Assembly (NCBI GenBank): GCA_002292895.1 | Contig: DBCE01000257.1 | Coordinates: 1 to 5,472, forward strand | Source of the DNA: Phycisphaerales bacterium UBA966 | GTDB lineage: Bacteria > Planctomycetota > Phycisphaerae > Phycisphaerales > SM1A02 | Direction: 5' to 3' | Length of the DNA stretch: 5,472 bases | In this document: one piece after another, positions 1 to 5,472 of the stretch | How the letters are laid out: every line of letters starts with the position of its first letter | Position numbering within the stretch: the first letter of the stretch is position 1 | Translations under genes and position numbers: made by a program | The notes under the pieces: model-generated | The model's database searches: none | What the model was told of the DNA's origin: nothing | What the model saw: the letters and a program-made list of their open reading frames with translations, nothing else

Positions 1-1
1 C

Positions 2-1696
2 GGAGTATGGGAGGCAACCGTCACCGGTGATTTGCACGGCAAGGGATATTCGTATCGATTTACGCATTACGGCGACTCCCCCATCGTTCCAGATATTCAC
101 GCGTTTGCTGCCACGGAGGATTCCACACGCTCGGTCATTGTTGATTTGGATCGACTCAAACCAGCGAACTGGGATTCCACTCCGGTACCAGTCATGGCGC
201 GTGCCACTGATGAGGTGCTTTACGAGATTCATGTTCGTGACTTCTCCATCGCTGACCAAACCTGCCCGCCTGAAATTCGCGGTACATACCGTGGACTTGC
301 GCATGGGGGTACGGCGCGTGATGGTCGTGGAACTGGCATAAATCACCTGAAAGATCTGGGAATCACGGCTGTTCACTTGATGCCAGTGCAGGATTTTTCG
401 GCTGCACCCAACGCTTACAACTGGGGCTACTGGACTGCGCTCTTCAATGTGCCAGAGTCCAACTATGCCAGCGATCATGCAGATCCACTGGCGGCTATAC
501 GTGAATTCCGAACTGCGATCGAACAACTTCATGCCGCGCACGTGCGTGTGATCATGGACGTTGCGTACAACCACACGTCATCGAGCGGCGCGACAAGTCC
601 ATTTGATGGAACAGTGCCGTACTGGTTCTTCCGCACCACTCCCGACGGTCGATACAGCAACGATGCTGGGTGCGGCAACAGCGTTGCAGATGAGCGGCCG
701 ATGGTGCGTAAGTACATCATGGACTCGCTGGCGTTCTGGACAACGCAATACAAAGTCGACGGCTTTCGATTTGACCTCTTAGGAACGCACACCCCAGAGA
801 CCGCGCGTGCAGCGTGCGCGCTAGTGAAACGCCTACGACCCGACGCCACGCTCTATGGCGAACCGTGGACGGGCGGCGGGCCCATTCGGTTTGGCAAAGG
901 TGCTCAAAAAGGCTTGCCTTTAGGGGTTTTTAATGACAATCTGCGCACGGCGATCCGTGGTGATACAGACGGCGCGGTCGGTGGATTTGCCATCCGTGTA
1001 GGTGGCAACGGGGGCACCAACGCCAACACCAACGCCACCATCAGCCCGAGCGCCAACGGTATCAGGGTTGGCGCGGTGGGTGCGATCGATGACTTCACCC
1101 AGGCACCTACAGAGTCCATCAACTACGCGTCAGCGCATGACAATCTCTCGCTTGTTGACAAGATCGCCAAGACCGCGCCGGACGCCGATACCGCAACGCG
1201 CCGAGCCATGCAGAAACTGGCGATTGGAATTGTTCTTGTCAGTCAAGGTGTCCCATTCATTGAAGGTGGCAGCGAGATCTGCCGAACCAAACAAGGAAAT
1301 CACAACTCCTACGAAGCGGGTGACGCGATCAATCAATTTGATTGGGTAGCAGCAGAGAAGTGCCGCGATGTCAGCGACTGGGTTGCCGGCATGATTGCTA
1401 TCCGCGCGGCCCATCCGGTGTTCCGCATGGATAATGCAGCGGACATTCGCGCCAGTTGCACGCAGCTGCAAGCGGCGCCCTTGTTGGCGTGGACACTGAA
1501 CGGGGCAGCATCGAAAGACTCCGCGCGCCAAGTGATCGTTGTATTGAATGGCGACCCCGTTGAGCGGCCATTCACACTGCCGCCTGGCGAGTGGAGCGTG
1601 CTTGCAGATGCCAACACCGCATCAGCAACGCCGCACGGAACGGCTCGCGGGGCGATCTCTCTTCGCCCGCACTCGATGTTCGTGGCGGCGCAATAA
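2..1696 (+). CDS. Type I pullulanase (GH13 alpha-glucan debranching enzyme), 5'-truncated by window edge
   Basis: This enzyme hydrolyses alpha-1,6 branch linkages in pullulan, glycogen or starch-type glucans. The frame is open from base 2 to TAA at 1694-1696, giving 564 visible residues. The TTG at 32 lies inside the domain and is not the start. Residues 1-20 (GVWEATVTGDLHGKGYSYRF) match the end of the N-terminal CBM48-like beta domain of pullulanases. The pullulanase signature YNWGY is at residues 139-143. GH13 region I is DVAYNHT (186-192). Region II is GFRFDLLG (254-261), with predicted nucleophile D258. Region III is YGEPW, with acid/base E287. Region IV is SAHDNLS, with D380. All three catalytic carboxylates are present. 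A small C-terminal beta domain follows. Oddities are WT after YNWGY where DP is common, and a Gly/Asn-rich stretch at about residues 334-353. The N-terminus, and so any signal peptide, is outside the window. The family call is firm; the natural substrate is inferred. Confidence 0.93.
   Translation, partial: GVWEATVTGDLHGKGYSYRFTHYGDSPIVPDIHAFAATEDSTRSVIVDLDRLKPANWDSTPVPVMARATDEVLYEIHVRDFSIADQTCPPEIRGTYRGLAHGGTARDGRGTGINHLKDLGITAVHLMPVQDFSAAPNAYNWGYWTALFNVPESNYASDHADPLAAIREFRTAIEQLHAAHVRVIMDVAYNHTSSSGATSPFDGTVPYWFFRTTPDGRYSNDAGCGNSVADERPMVRKYIMDSLAFWTTQYKVDGFRFDLLGTHTPETARAACALVKRLRPDATLYGEPWTGGGPIRFGKGAQKGLPLGVFNDNLRTAIRGDTDGAVGGFAIRVGGNGGTNANTNATISPSANGIRVGAVGAIDDFTQAPTESINYASAHDNLSLVDKIAKTAPDADTATRRAMQKLAIGIVLVSQGVPFIEGGSEICRTKQGNHNSYEAGDAINQFDWVAAEKCRDVSDWVAGMIAIRAAHPVFRMDNAADIRASCTQLQAAPLLAWTLNGAASKDSARQVIVVLNGDPVERPFTLPPGEWSVLADANTASATPHGTARGAISLRPHSMFVAAQ
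1015..1038 (+). repeat. Tandem 12-bp duplication inside the pullulanase gene
   Basis: Two adjacent 12-base units, CACCAACGCCAA (1015-1026) and CACCAACGCCAC (1027-1038), differ at one base. The repeat is in frame and encodes part of a Gly/Asn/Thr-rich segment between GH13 regions III and IV. It looks like an in-frame slippage duplication in a surface loop. The repeat is directly visible; the loop location is inferred from the positions of the flanking catalytic motifs. Confidence 0.6.
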
Positions 1697-1713
1697 CCAC
1701 CAATCCAGCCCGA

Positions 1714-2379
1714 TTACCGCAGTTCCAACTCAGGCGGCGGCGGACATTCGGGGTTGACCCACTGGATCACCGCGGCCCAACCGGCGCTGTCGGGATCGTG
1801 TTGCAGGTAGCCCTGGATGGGGCGCACCACCGCCCAACCGTCCTTGAGATGTGCAGTTAGTACGGGATCGATCATGGTGCCCGCGCGCACAGCGGCCACG
1901 TACTCCTCGGCACTCATGCGGGCAGCGACTGCGCCGTAACCCGGGAGTCGGCTGCCGCCCACCATTCGCCAGAGCGCTTCGTCCATGACAATGGCGCGCG
2001 CCGCGTCAGTGAGCGCGTGCGCCAATCCGTGATGCTGATGATCAGGGCTCACCATGATGTCAGCGCCGTAGAGCGTGTGCCCCTCTGGGTTGTCATCACT
2101 GAATGTGTCGTTGGCCGTGAGCACATCCCACGAATCATCAATGTGAAAGTCTTTGAACATCAGCCGCAGCGTGAAGTGCACGCCAGCAACAGTTGCATTG
2201 GTACTTCCGGCAGGTGCGTATTCAGCAACCACTTGCCCTTGCGGGAAGCGCGTCATGTGTTCGCGCAACTCAGCGTGTGTGTAGGGCGTCTCTGCCGGAT
2301 AGACACGCGCACAGATTTCCGCGATCGCATCGAAATCCGATTCGAGCATCGTTCGGAGCCGATAGTCGGGAGGAAGCAT
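1714..2379 (-). CDS. Stand-alone GNAT-family N-acetyltransferase, related to the GNAT part of GNAT/nitrilase fusions
   Basis: The product is 221 residues from ATG at 2379. GTG at 2424 would add 15 residues that do not look like domain sequence, so the ATG is preferred; neither start has a clear Shine-Dalgarno site. The acetyl-CoA-binding motif A is GADIMVSPDHQHHGLA (residues 105-120); its QHHGLA part fits Q/R-x-x-G-x-G/A. A second block contains PGY (146-148), an EEYV segment, DPVLTAHL (171-178) and QWVNP (206-210). From memory, this combination is typical of the GNAT domain attached to a carbon-nitrogen hydrolase domain in bacterial fusion proteins. Here the protein ends about 11 residues after that block and no hydrolase domain follows. 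It should transfer an acetyl group from acetyl-CoA to an amine, but the acceptor is unknown. The gene converges on the pullulanase gene with 17 bases between stops and no obvious terminator. Confidence 0.82.
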   Translation of the reverse strand: MLPPDYRLRTMLESDFDAIAEICARVYPAETPYTHAELREHMTRFPQGQVVAEYAPAGSTNATVAGVHFTLRLMFKDFHIDDSWDVLTANDTFSDDNPEGHTLYGADIMVSPDHQHHGLAHALTDAARAIVMDEALWRMVGGSRLPGYGAVAARMSAEEYVAAVRAGTMIDPVLTAHLKDGWAVVRPIQGYLQHDPDSAGWAAVIQWVNPECPPPPELELR

Positions 2380-2428
2380 TGTTTGAAAGTTGGTGGAGAC
2401 GGTGGCTGCGGCGCGGAGCTGCACTCGT

Positions 2429-2458
2429 CAATCAGGACCAATCAGTATCCATCAGAAC
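2429..2458. repeat. Three 10-bp-spaced direct repeats between tRNA-Pro and the GNAT gene
   Basis: Reading the plus strand in tens from 2429 gives CAATCAGGAC, CAATCAGTAT and CCATCAGAAC. The core C[A/C]ATCAG therefore recurs exactly every 10 bases. A fourth, degenerate unit (2459-2468) runs into the tRNA 3' end. On the minus strand, which is the coding strand here, the core reads CTGATTG. The spacing of one helical turn and the position just upstream of the GNAT start could suit a phased protein-binding site. The function is unknown, and simple slippage is an alternative. Confidence 0.5.
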
Positions 2459-2466
2459 CAAACCAA

Positions 2467-2541
<75 letters not shown>

Positions 2542-2550
2542 GTGAACGGA

Positions 2551-2577
2551 GGAGTGTACGGGGACTTGCCCCACTCC
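2551..2577 (-). terminator. Hairpin between prepilin stop and tRNA-Pro; possible terminator or processing element
   Basis: Bases 2551-2555 (GGAGT) pair with 2573-2577 (ACTCC), and 2560-2563 (GGGG) pair with 2569-2572 (CCCC). The loop is 2564-2568 and there is a four-base bulge on one arm. The hairpin sits just after the prepilin TAA on the minus strand. No T-run follows it on that strand, so it is not a classical intrinsic terminator. It could be a 3'-end stabilising or processing hairpin upstream of the tRNA. Confidence 0.35.
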
Positions 2578-2585
2578 GATAGTGC

Positions 2586-3503
2586 TTATGTAGGCGGAAG
2601 ATTGGGGAGTGCTGGAAGAACACCCGGATTCAAGCGATCCCGGAAATACTTCCAATCCCAGCAGGTTCCAGAGGCGTCAATCGGGCCCGGCGTGTTATGA
2701 GGCGCCGTGTAGTTGAATTCAAGGATCGCCGGGTTCGTCATCTCGTACGACTCAGTAGAGCCGTCCACATACGTCATGGTGACGGCGTCGGGCCGCCATG
2801 GCGCTGGCAGGTCGACCCACAGGCGAGTACTTGGCTGGGGCGAGATGATCCAACCTTCGTTGTTCCACGCGACGTTGTCATCTTCCACCAAGGTGGACAT
2901 CATGCGCGACGGCTGCTTGACCGTGGCGATGGTGGTGGTGTTGTAGATGCTGAGCGGCACACTGACGCCAGTGGCGGGGTTCATGAACGGCGTGTCATAG
3001 TCGGCCAACTCATCGGGTCGGGTGACGCCTAAGCACGCGTTGAATGAATAACTGCGAACGCGCGTGTTCGCGCCAGGATTTTGCAGCGCGTATGGATTGG
3101 TCGGCTCTTCTGGCGAGACGTATGCGGCCACTGTTCCGATATAGGGCCACAACACACCCTGTTCCAGTGCAGAAATTTTCTCATACGCACCCGCCACATT
3201 TCCACCCTGCGCTTTCACCCAGCAGTGCTTGGCGTTACCAGAAGTGTTCTCTGGGTAAGTCCATCCGTACTCGTCGGTACGAGGACTGGCCCATCGCCCC
3301 GCGTTGGCAGTGGCATACGCGTAGGCAGCCTGCGTGATCTGCCGCTGATTGGTCAGGCAGCGCAAGGTGCGTGTCGAGGCGCGCACTTTGGCAATGCTGG
3401 GCACGAGCAGTGCAATAATGAGTGCGATGATGGAGACCACCACGATCAGTTCCGTGACGGTAAATCCAGCGTGGCGTCGTGCGTGGTGTTGCGTTCGGGC
3501 CAT
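2586..3503 (-). CDS. Type IV prepilin-like (pseudopilin-type) protein, planctomycete style
   Basis: The 305-residue protein starts at ATG 3503, chosen because it places a short basic leader before a class III prepilin signal. The frame is open upstream to 3755, but that extension lacks protein-like sequence. Prepilin peptidase cleavage is predicted at G13|F14 in RRHAG|FTVTE, with the conserved Glu5 of the mature protein at E18. A hydrophobic helix follows (about 14-34, rich in V, I and L). Such proteins are exported, cleaved and methylated at the inner membrane, then anchored or assembled by type II secretion or type IV pilus-like machinery. The C-terminal region contains DG at 247-248, nine residues after R237. 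Many planctomycete relatives have His at that place (the H-X9-DG motif). Four cysteines are at 49, 94, 157 and 281. The extreme C-terminus is aromatic (CWDWKYF) and then Pro-rich. The specific role is unknown. There is no pilin-assembly gene nearby. Confidence 0.9.
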   Translation of the reverse strand: MARTQHHARRHAGFTVTELIVVVSIIALIIALLVPSIAKVRASTRTLRCLTNQRQITQAAYAYATANAGRWASPRTDEYGWTYPENTSGNAKHCWVKAQGGNVAGAYEKISALEQGVLWPYIGTVAAYVSPEEPTNPYALQNPGANTRVRSYSFNACLGVTRPDELADYDTPFMNPATGVSVPLSIYNTTTIATVKQPSRMMSTLVEDDNVAWNNEGWIISPQPSTRLWVDLPAPWRPDAVTMTYVDGSTESYEMTNPAILEFNYTAPHNTPGPIDASGTCWDWKYFRDRLNPGVLPALPNLPPT

Positions 3504-3558
3504 CGGGGCTTCTCTGTTAAGGGGCTTTGATCGGTCGGAGCTCAAGTGCGAAAGACCG

Positions 3559-3576
3559 TGAACATCATGAACATCT
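3559..3576. repeat. Two 9-bp direct repeats in the divergent intergenic region
   Basis: TGAACATCA (3559-3567) is followed immediately by TGAACATCT (3568-3576), matching at 8 of 9 bases. They lie 56-73 bases upstream of the prepilin ATG and 87-104 bases upstream of the start of the exported protein gene. They could be paired regulator sites serving either direction. There is no evidence beyond position and repetition. Confidence 0.35.
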
Positions 3577-3607
3577 TGGACAGGCGCGGCTGCGCATGCC
3601 TGCGGTG

Positions 3608-3630
3608 CAAAGGGTAGCGGCTGCCCTTGG
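3608..3630. promoter_or_regulatory. Imperfect 23-bp palindrome upstream of the exported protein gene
   Basis: Arms 3608-3618 and 3620-3630 are inverted repeats matching at 9 of 11 positions around a central base at 3619. As RNA, 3610-3617 could pair with 3621-3628 (8 pairs, one a G-U) around a three-base CGG loop. The right arm overlaps the candidate -35 element at 3627-3632, so an operator that blocks RNA polymerase is one reading. A transcript-end hairpin is less likely, since no gene ends here. Confidence 0.35.
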
Positions 3631-3655
3631 TGTGAGATACGGATTTGGGTACCCT
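3627..3655 (+). promoter_or_regulatory. Candidate promoter for the 3663 operon, possibly leaderless
   Basis: TTGGTG at 3627-3632 and TACCCT at 3650-3655 are separated by 17 bases, the optimum for a housekeeping sigma factor. Each matches the bacterial consensus at only three of six bases. The -10-like element ends seven bases before the ATG at 3663. Transcription would therefore begin at or next to the start codon, giving a leaderless mRNA. This fits the absence of a Shine-Dalgarno sequence ahead of that ATG. It is an inference from spacing and weak matches. Confidence 0.33.
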
Positions 3656-3662
3656 GCCGGAC

Positions 3663-4085
3663 ATGAAATCCGTCAAATCCGCCCAATTCGCTGCACTTGG
3701 CTTGGTACTTGCCCTTGTTGCGCCCGTCGCCACCGCATCCACGCTGCCGGTTCAAGATGACGCACCCAAGAAGCAGGCCCCGCGCGGCGGCAAGTACGCG
3801 GAGTTTGAATCCAAGTGCCGAGCGGCCAAGGCCAAGCAGGATGAAGTGTCCGCGCTGATGGAGAAGGTCAAAGGCAATCCAAATGCAACCACCGAGGACG
3901 TCCTCAAGTTGCGCGAGATGCAGGGCAAGGTCACGGAGCTCATGTCTGCCGCGGCGAGCTACATGTCACAAGAGCGATTCACCACTGCCGACCGTTTGGA
4001 GATGCAGGCGATCATGGATCGCATCTTGCAAGCCCCGCCTGCTGACAAGTCCAAGGGCGCGGGCAAGGATAAGTCCGCATCGTGA
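3663..4085 (+). CDS. Small exported protein with predicted helical, charged mature region; function unknown
   Basis: The protein has 140 residues. The start is ATG 3663, because it opens a textbook Sec signal peptide: basic MKSVK, a hydrophobic core at about 7-20, and a likely signal peptidase I site ATA|S after residue 25. A TTG at 3645 in frame would add six residues before the signal and is not favoured. The mature part is about 115 residues. Residues 44-69 and 77-123 are rich in E, K, Q, M, A and L with no aromatic core, suggesting helices or a short coiled coil joined by a GNPNATTED turn. The tail (124-140) is a Pro/Lys/Ser/Gly-rich low-complexity segment. The single mature cysteine is C52. 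I recognise no family. Its stop overlaps the next gene's GTG by four bases, so translational coupling and a shared envelope role are likely. Confidence 0.8.
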   Translation: MKSVKSAQFAALGLVLALVAPVATASTLPVQDDAPKKQAPRGGKYAEFESKCRAAKAKQDEVSALMEKVKGNPNATTEDVLKLREMQGKVTELMSAAASYMSQERFTTADRLEMQAIMDRILQAPPADKSKGAGKDKSAS

Positions 4086-4858
4086 CCGATCGCGCGCCGC
4101 AGGACAGCGCCGGTGGATCCACTACGAGTGGTTCTCGATTTCGATTCGCTTCCTGGGTGTTGACGTTGGTGGCTGCAGTCGCCATCGTCTGGTTTGTCAC
4201 TGACCTGCTGCGGCAATGCACTCCGGCGAAAGTTGTAAGCGCGGGCGGAGACGCGGTGGTTGACACCATCCGCGAAGCGCGCGCCTCACTCAAAGAAATC
4301 GCCGATGTATTGAAGCCAAGCGTCAAGAACGCGCCGCTGGTGGTATTGCGCGGCGACGATGCAACGCCAAAGATCGTGGTCTTCACGCATCTGGCAGATG
4401 TATCGGTTGACCTGGTGAGTGACACCATGTTTGGTGACACCTACAGTCGCATCGAAGCAAAGAATTGCCGAGCTCAGTTTGTTGTCCCGGTGGATCGCAT
4501 GACTGATCAGGATGTCATCTTTATCCCCGGGAAAGAAGGGGAGCCAGCGCGGATTGTGGTGCTTGCGCCTCGTCCGCGCGTCGATGGTGAAATGCTGGCC
4601 ATCGTGCCCGAATCAATTGAGTTCACTGAGCGAAACACCGGTCTCCTGTATGCGCGCAGTTGGCTTGGAATGGACAACCGTGACCAATTGGTGCGGCAGT
4701 TACGCCCAAAACTTCTTGAGGCTGTCAGCAATCCCGCCGTGCGCGCCAAGGCAGAAGAGGCCGGCCGGGACTTCTTTGAGAAGCGATTTGCAGAGTGGAT
4801 ACGGAGTGATTTGAAGGTGGGGCGCGATGTAGTGGTGGACGTCCGGTGGACAGAGTAA
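4082..4858 (+). CDS. Single-pass membrane protein resembling DUF4230
   Basis: The 258-residue protein starts at GTG 4082, which overlaps the preceding stop in the GTGA arrangement; no better in-frame start is seen before the membrane segment. Residues 1-22 form a polar, Ser/Gly/Arg-containing N-terminus. Residues 23-43 form one hydrophobic helix. The rest is probably outside the cytoplasmic membrane. A segment of amphipathic character (about 52-78) leads to a beta-rich region (about 95-185) containing ADVSVDLV, a run of alternating hydrophobics and APRPRV. Then comes TERNTGLLYARSW (182-194) and a charged helical C-terminus (about 200-242). Membrane anchor, beta domain with a Pro-containing strand, a TGL-type turn and terminal helices together resemble DUF4230 proteins, whose function is unknown. 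The match is from memory and moderate. Tight linkage to the exported protein before it and PPK2 after it suggests co-expression. Confidence 0.8.
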   Translation: MTDRAPQDSAGGSTTSGSRFRFASWVLTLVAAVAIVWFVTDLLRQCTPAKVVSAGGDAVVDTIREARASLKEIADVLKPSVKNAPLVVLRGDDATPKIVVFTHLADVSVDLVSDTMFGDTYSRIEAKNCRAQFVVPVDRMTDQDVIFIPGKEGEPARIVVLAPRPRVDGEMLAIVPESIEFTERNTGLLYARSWLGMDNRDQLVRQLRPKLLEAVSNPAVRAKAEEAGRDFFEKRFAEWIRSDLKVGRDVVVDVRWTE

Positions 4859-4867
4859 GAGTCTGAC

Positions 4868-5472
4868 GTGGTCGATTACAGTGCCCTGATGGCCTCCATC
4901 AAACTCAAGGACTTCACGGTCAAGCCGGGTACGAAGGTTTCGCTTTCCGACTGGAAGCCTGATGACGATGGCGGCCTCAGCAAAGCTGATGGCGAAGCGC
5001 GCCTTGAGAAAAACCTTGCCGAGGTTGACGAACTGCAGATGAAGTTCTGGGCAAACAAGAGTCGTTCGCTCTTGGTGGTGCTGCAGGGAATCGATACGGC
5101 AGGTAAAGATGGCGTGATCCGGAAGGTGATGACTGCTCTCAACCCGCAGGGCGTCACCGTGCATTCCTTTAAGAAGCCAAACGACGTGGAGCTGGCGCAC
5201 GACTATCTATGGCGCGTGCACACCCTGTGCCCAGGCAAGGGCGAGATCAGCGTCTTCAACCGCAGTCATTACGAAGACATCATTGTTGGTCGCGTGCACG
5301 GATTTCTGAAACCCAAGGAAATCGAGCAAAGACAGCGGCAAATCAACGACTTTGAGCGCATGCTGGTTGAGGAGGGAACGATCGTCTTAAAGTTCTTCTT
5401 GACCATCAGCAACGAAGAGCAATTGGAACGACTGCATGCGCGGCTTGATGATCAAAGCAAGCACTGGAAGTT
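4868..5472 (+). CDS. PPK2-family polyphosphate:nucleotide phosphotransferase, 3'-truncated by window edge
   Basis: The frame runs from GTG 4868 to the window end, giving 201 residues plus two bases of the next codon, with no stop. This GTG follows the previous stop by nine bases, with a weak AAGAG about six bases upstream; ATG at 4889 is an alternative. PPK2 enzymes move phosphate between polyphosphate and nucleotides in the cytoplasm. Visible landmarks are the N-terminal FTVKPGTKVSLSDW segment, typical of the family, the Walker A loop GIDTAGKDG (74-82), NPQG (92-95), HDYLWRVH (111-118), the Walker B/lid region FNRSHYED (130-137) and FERMLVEEGTIVLKFFLTIS (162-181). As I recall PPK2 class III enzymes that phosphorylate AMP and ADP, the pattern is similar, but class is not settled by motifs alone. 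Relatives are about 260-270 residues, so roughly 65 residues should lie beyond the edge. Confidence 0.95.
   Translation, partial: MVDYSALMASIKLKDFTVKPGTKVSLSDWKPDDDGGLSKADGEARLEKNLAEVDELQMKFWANKSRSLLVVLQGIDTAGKDGVIRKVMTALNPQGVTVHSFKKPNDVELAHDYLWRVHTLCPGKGEISVFNRSHYEDIIVGRVHGFLKPKEIEQRQRQINDFERMLVEEGTIVLKFFLTISNEEQLERLHARLDDQSKHWK

Noticed and set aside
1130..1531. 133-residue minus-strand open frame within the pullulanase
   Set aside because: It is antisense to conserved GH13 region IV and the barrel; the composition is that of a shadow frame.
1697..1713. Bidirectional terminator between the convergent pullulanase and GNAT genes
   Set aside because: The 17-base gap and its flanks show no inverted repeat or T-run that I could find.
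3515..3545. Promoter for the prepilin gene (minus strand TTGAGC and TTAACA)
   Set aside because: The elements are 19 bases apart and poorly matched; not enough to call.
2586..3755. Full 389-residue reading of the prepilin gene
   Set aside because: The first 84 residues have no protein-like features, would cross the divergent regulatory spacer and overlap the next gene's start; the prepilin leader clearly begins at 3503.
4700..5200. 166-residue minus-strand open frame
   Set aside because: It is antisense to the DUF4230-like and PPK2 genes, both supported by motifs; the translation shows no recognisable domain.

Overview
The window looks like chromosomal DNA from a planctomycete-type bacterium, probably near the Phycisphaerae. 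The base composition is moderately GC-rich by eye (not counted). Codon use looks even along the window, Shine-Dalgarno sites are weak or absent, and GTG starts occur. There is also a type IV prepilin-like gene with a DG-containing C-terminal motif, a kind that is very abundant in Planctomycetes. The taxonomic call is inference from gene types; no rRNA or taxonomic marker is present.

Layout, left to right. (1) Positions 2-1696, plus strand: the 3' part of a type I pullulanase (GH13) gene, open at the left edge. It carries the end of an N-terminal beta domain and an apparently intact catalytic barrel. (2) Positions 1714-2379, minus strand, convergent with the pullulanase after a 17-base gap: a stand-alone GNAT acetyltransferase. 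It resembles the GNAT half of the GNAT/carbon-nitrogen-hydrolase fusion proteins. (3) Positions 2467-2540, minus strand: tRNA-Pro(UGG), with no encoded CCA. A stretch with a 10-base-periodic repeat separates it from the GNAT gene. (4) Positions 2586-3503, minus strand: a prepilin/pseudopilin-like protein, with a hairpin between its stop codon and the tRNA. (5) A 159-base divergent intergenic region (3504-3662) with an imperfect palindrome, a 9-base direct repeat and a possible leaderless promoter. (6) Positions 3663 to the right edge, plus strand: three tightly packed genes. These are a small exported coiled-coil-like protein, a single-pass membrane protein resembling DUF4230, and a PPK2-family polyphosphate:nucleotide phosphotransferase truncated by the window end. 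The first pair overlap by four bases (GTGA) and the second pair are 9 bases apart, so they probably form one operon.

Functionally the window mixes storage-polymer metabolism (alpha-glucan debranching, and polyphosphate-driven nucleotide phosphorylation) with envelope proteins. There is no sign of a phage, transposon, CRISPR array or defence island. The most interesting points are the uncharacterised exported and membrane pair coupled to PPK2, the stand-alone GNAT, and the helically phased repeat beside the tRNA. No clear case for a wholly new system can be made from this window alone.
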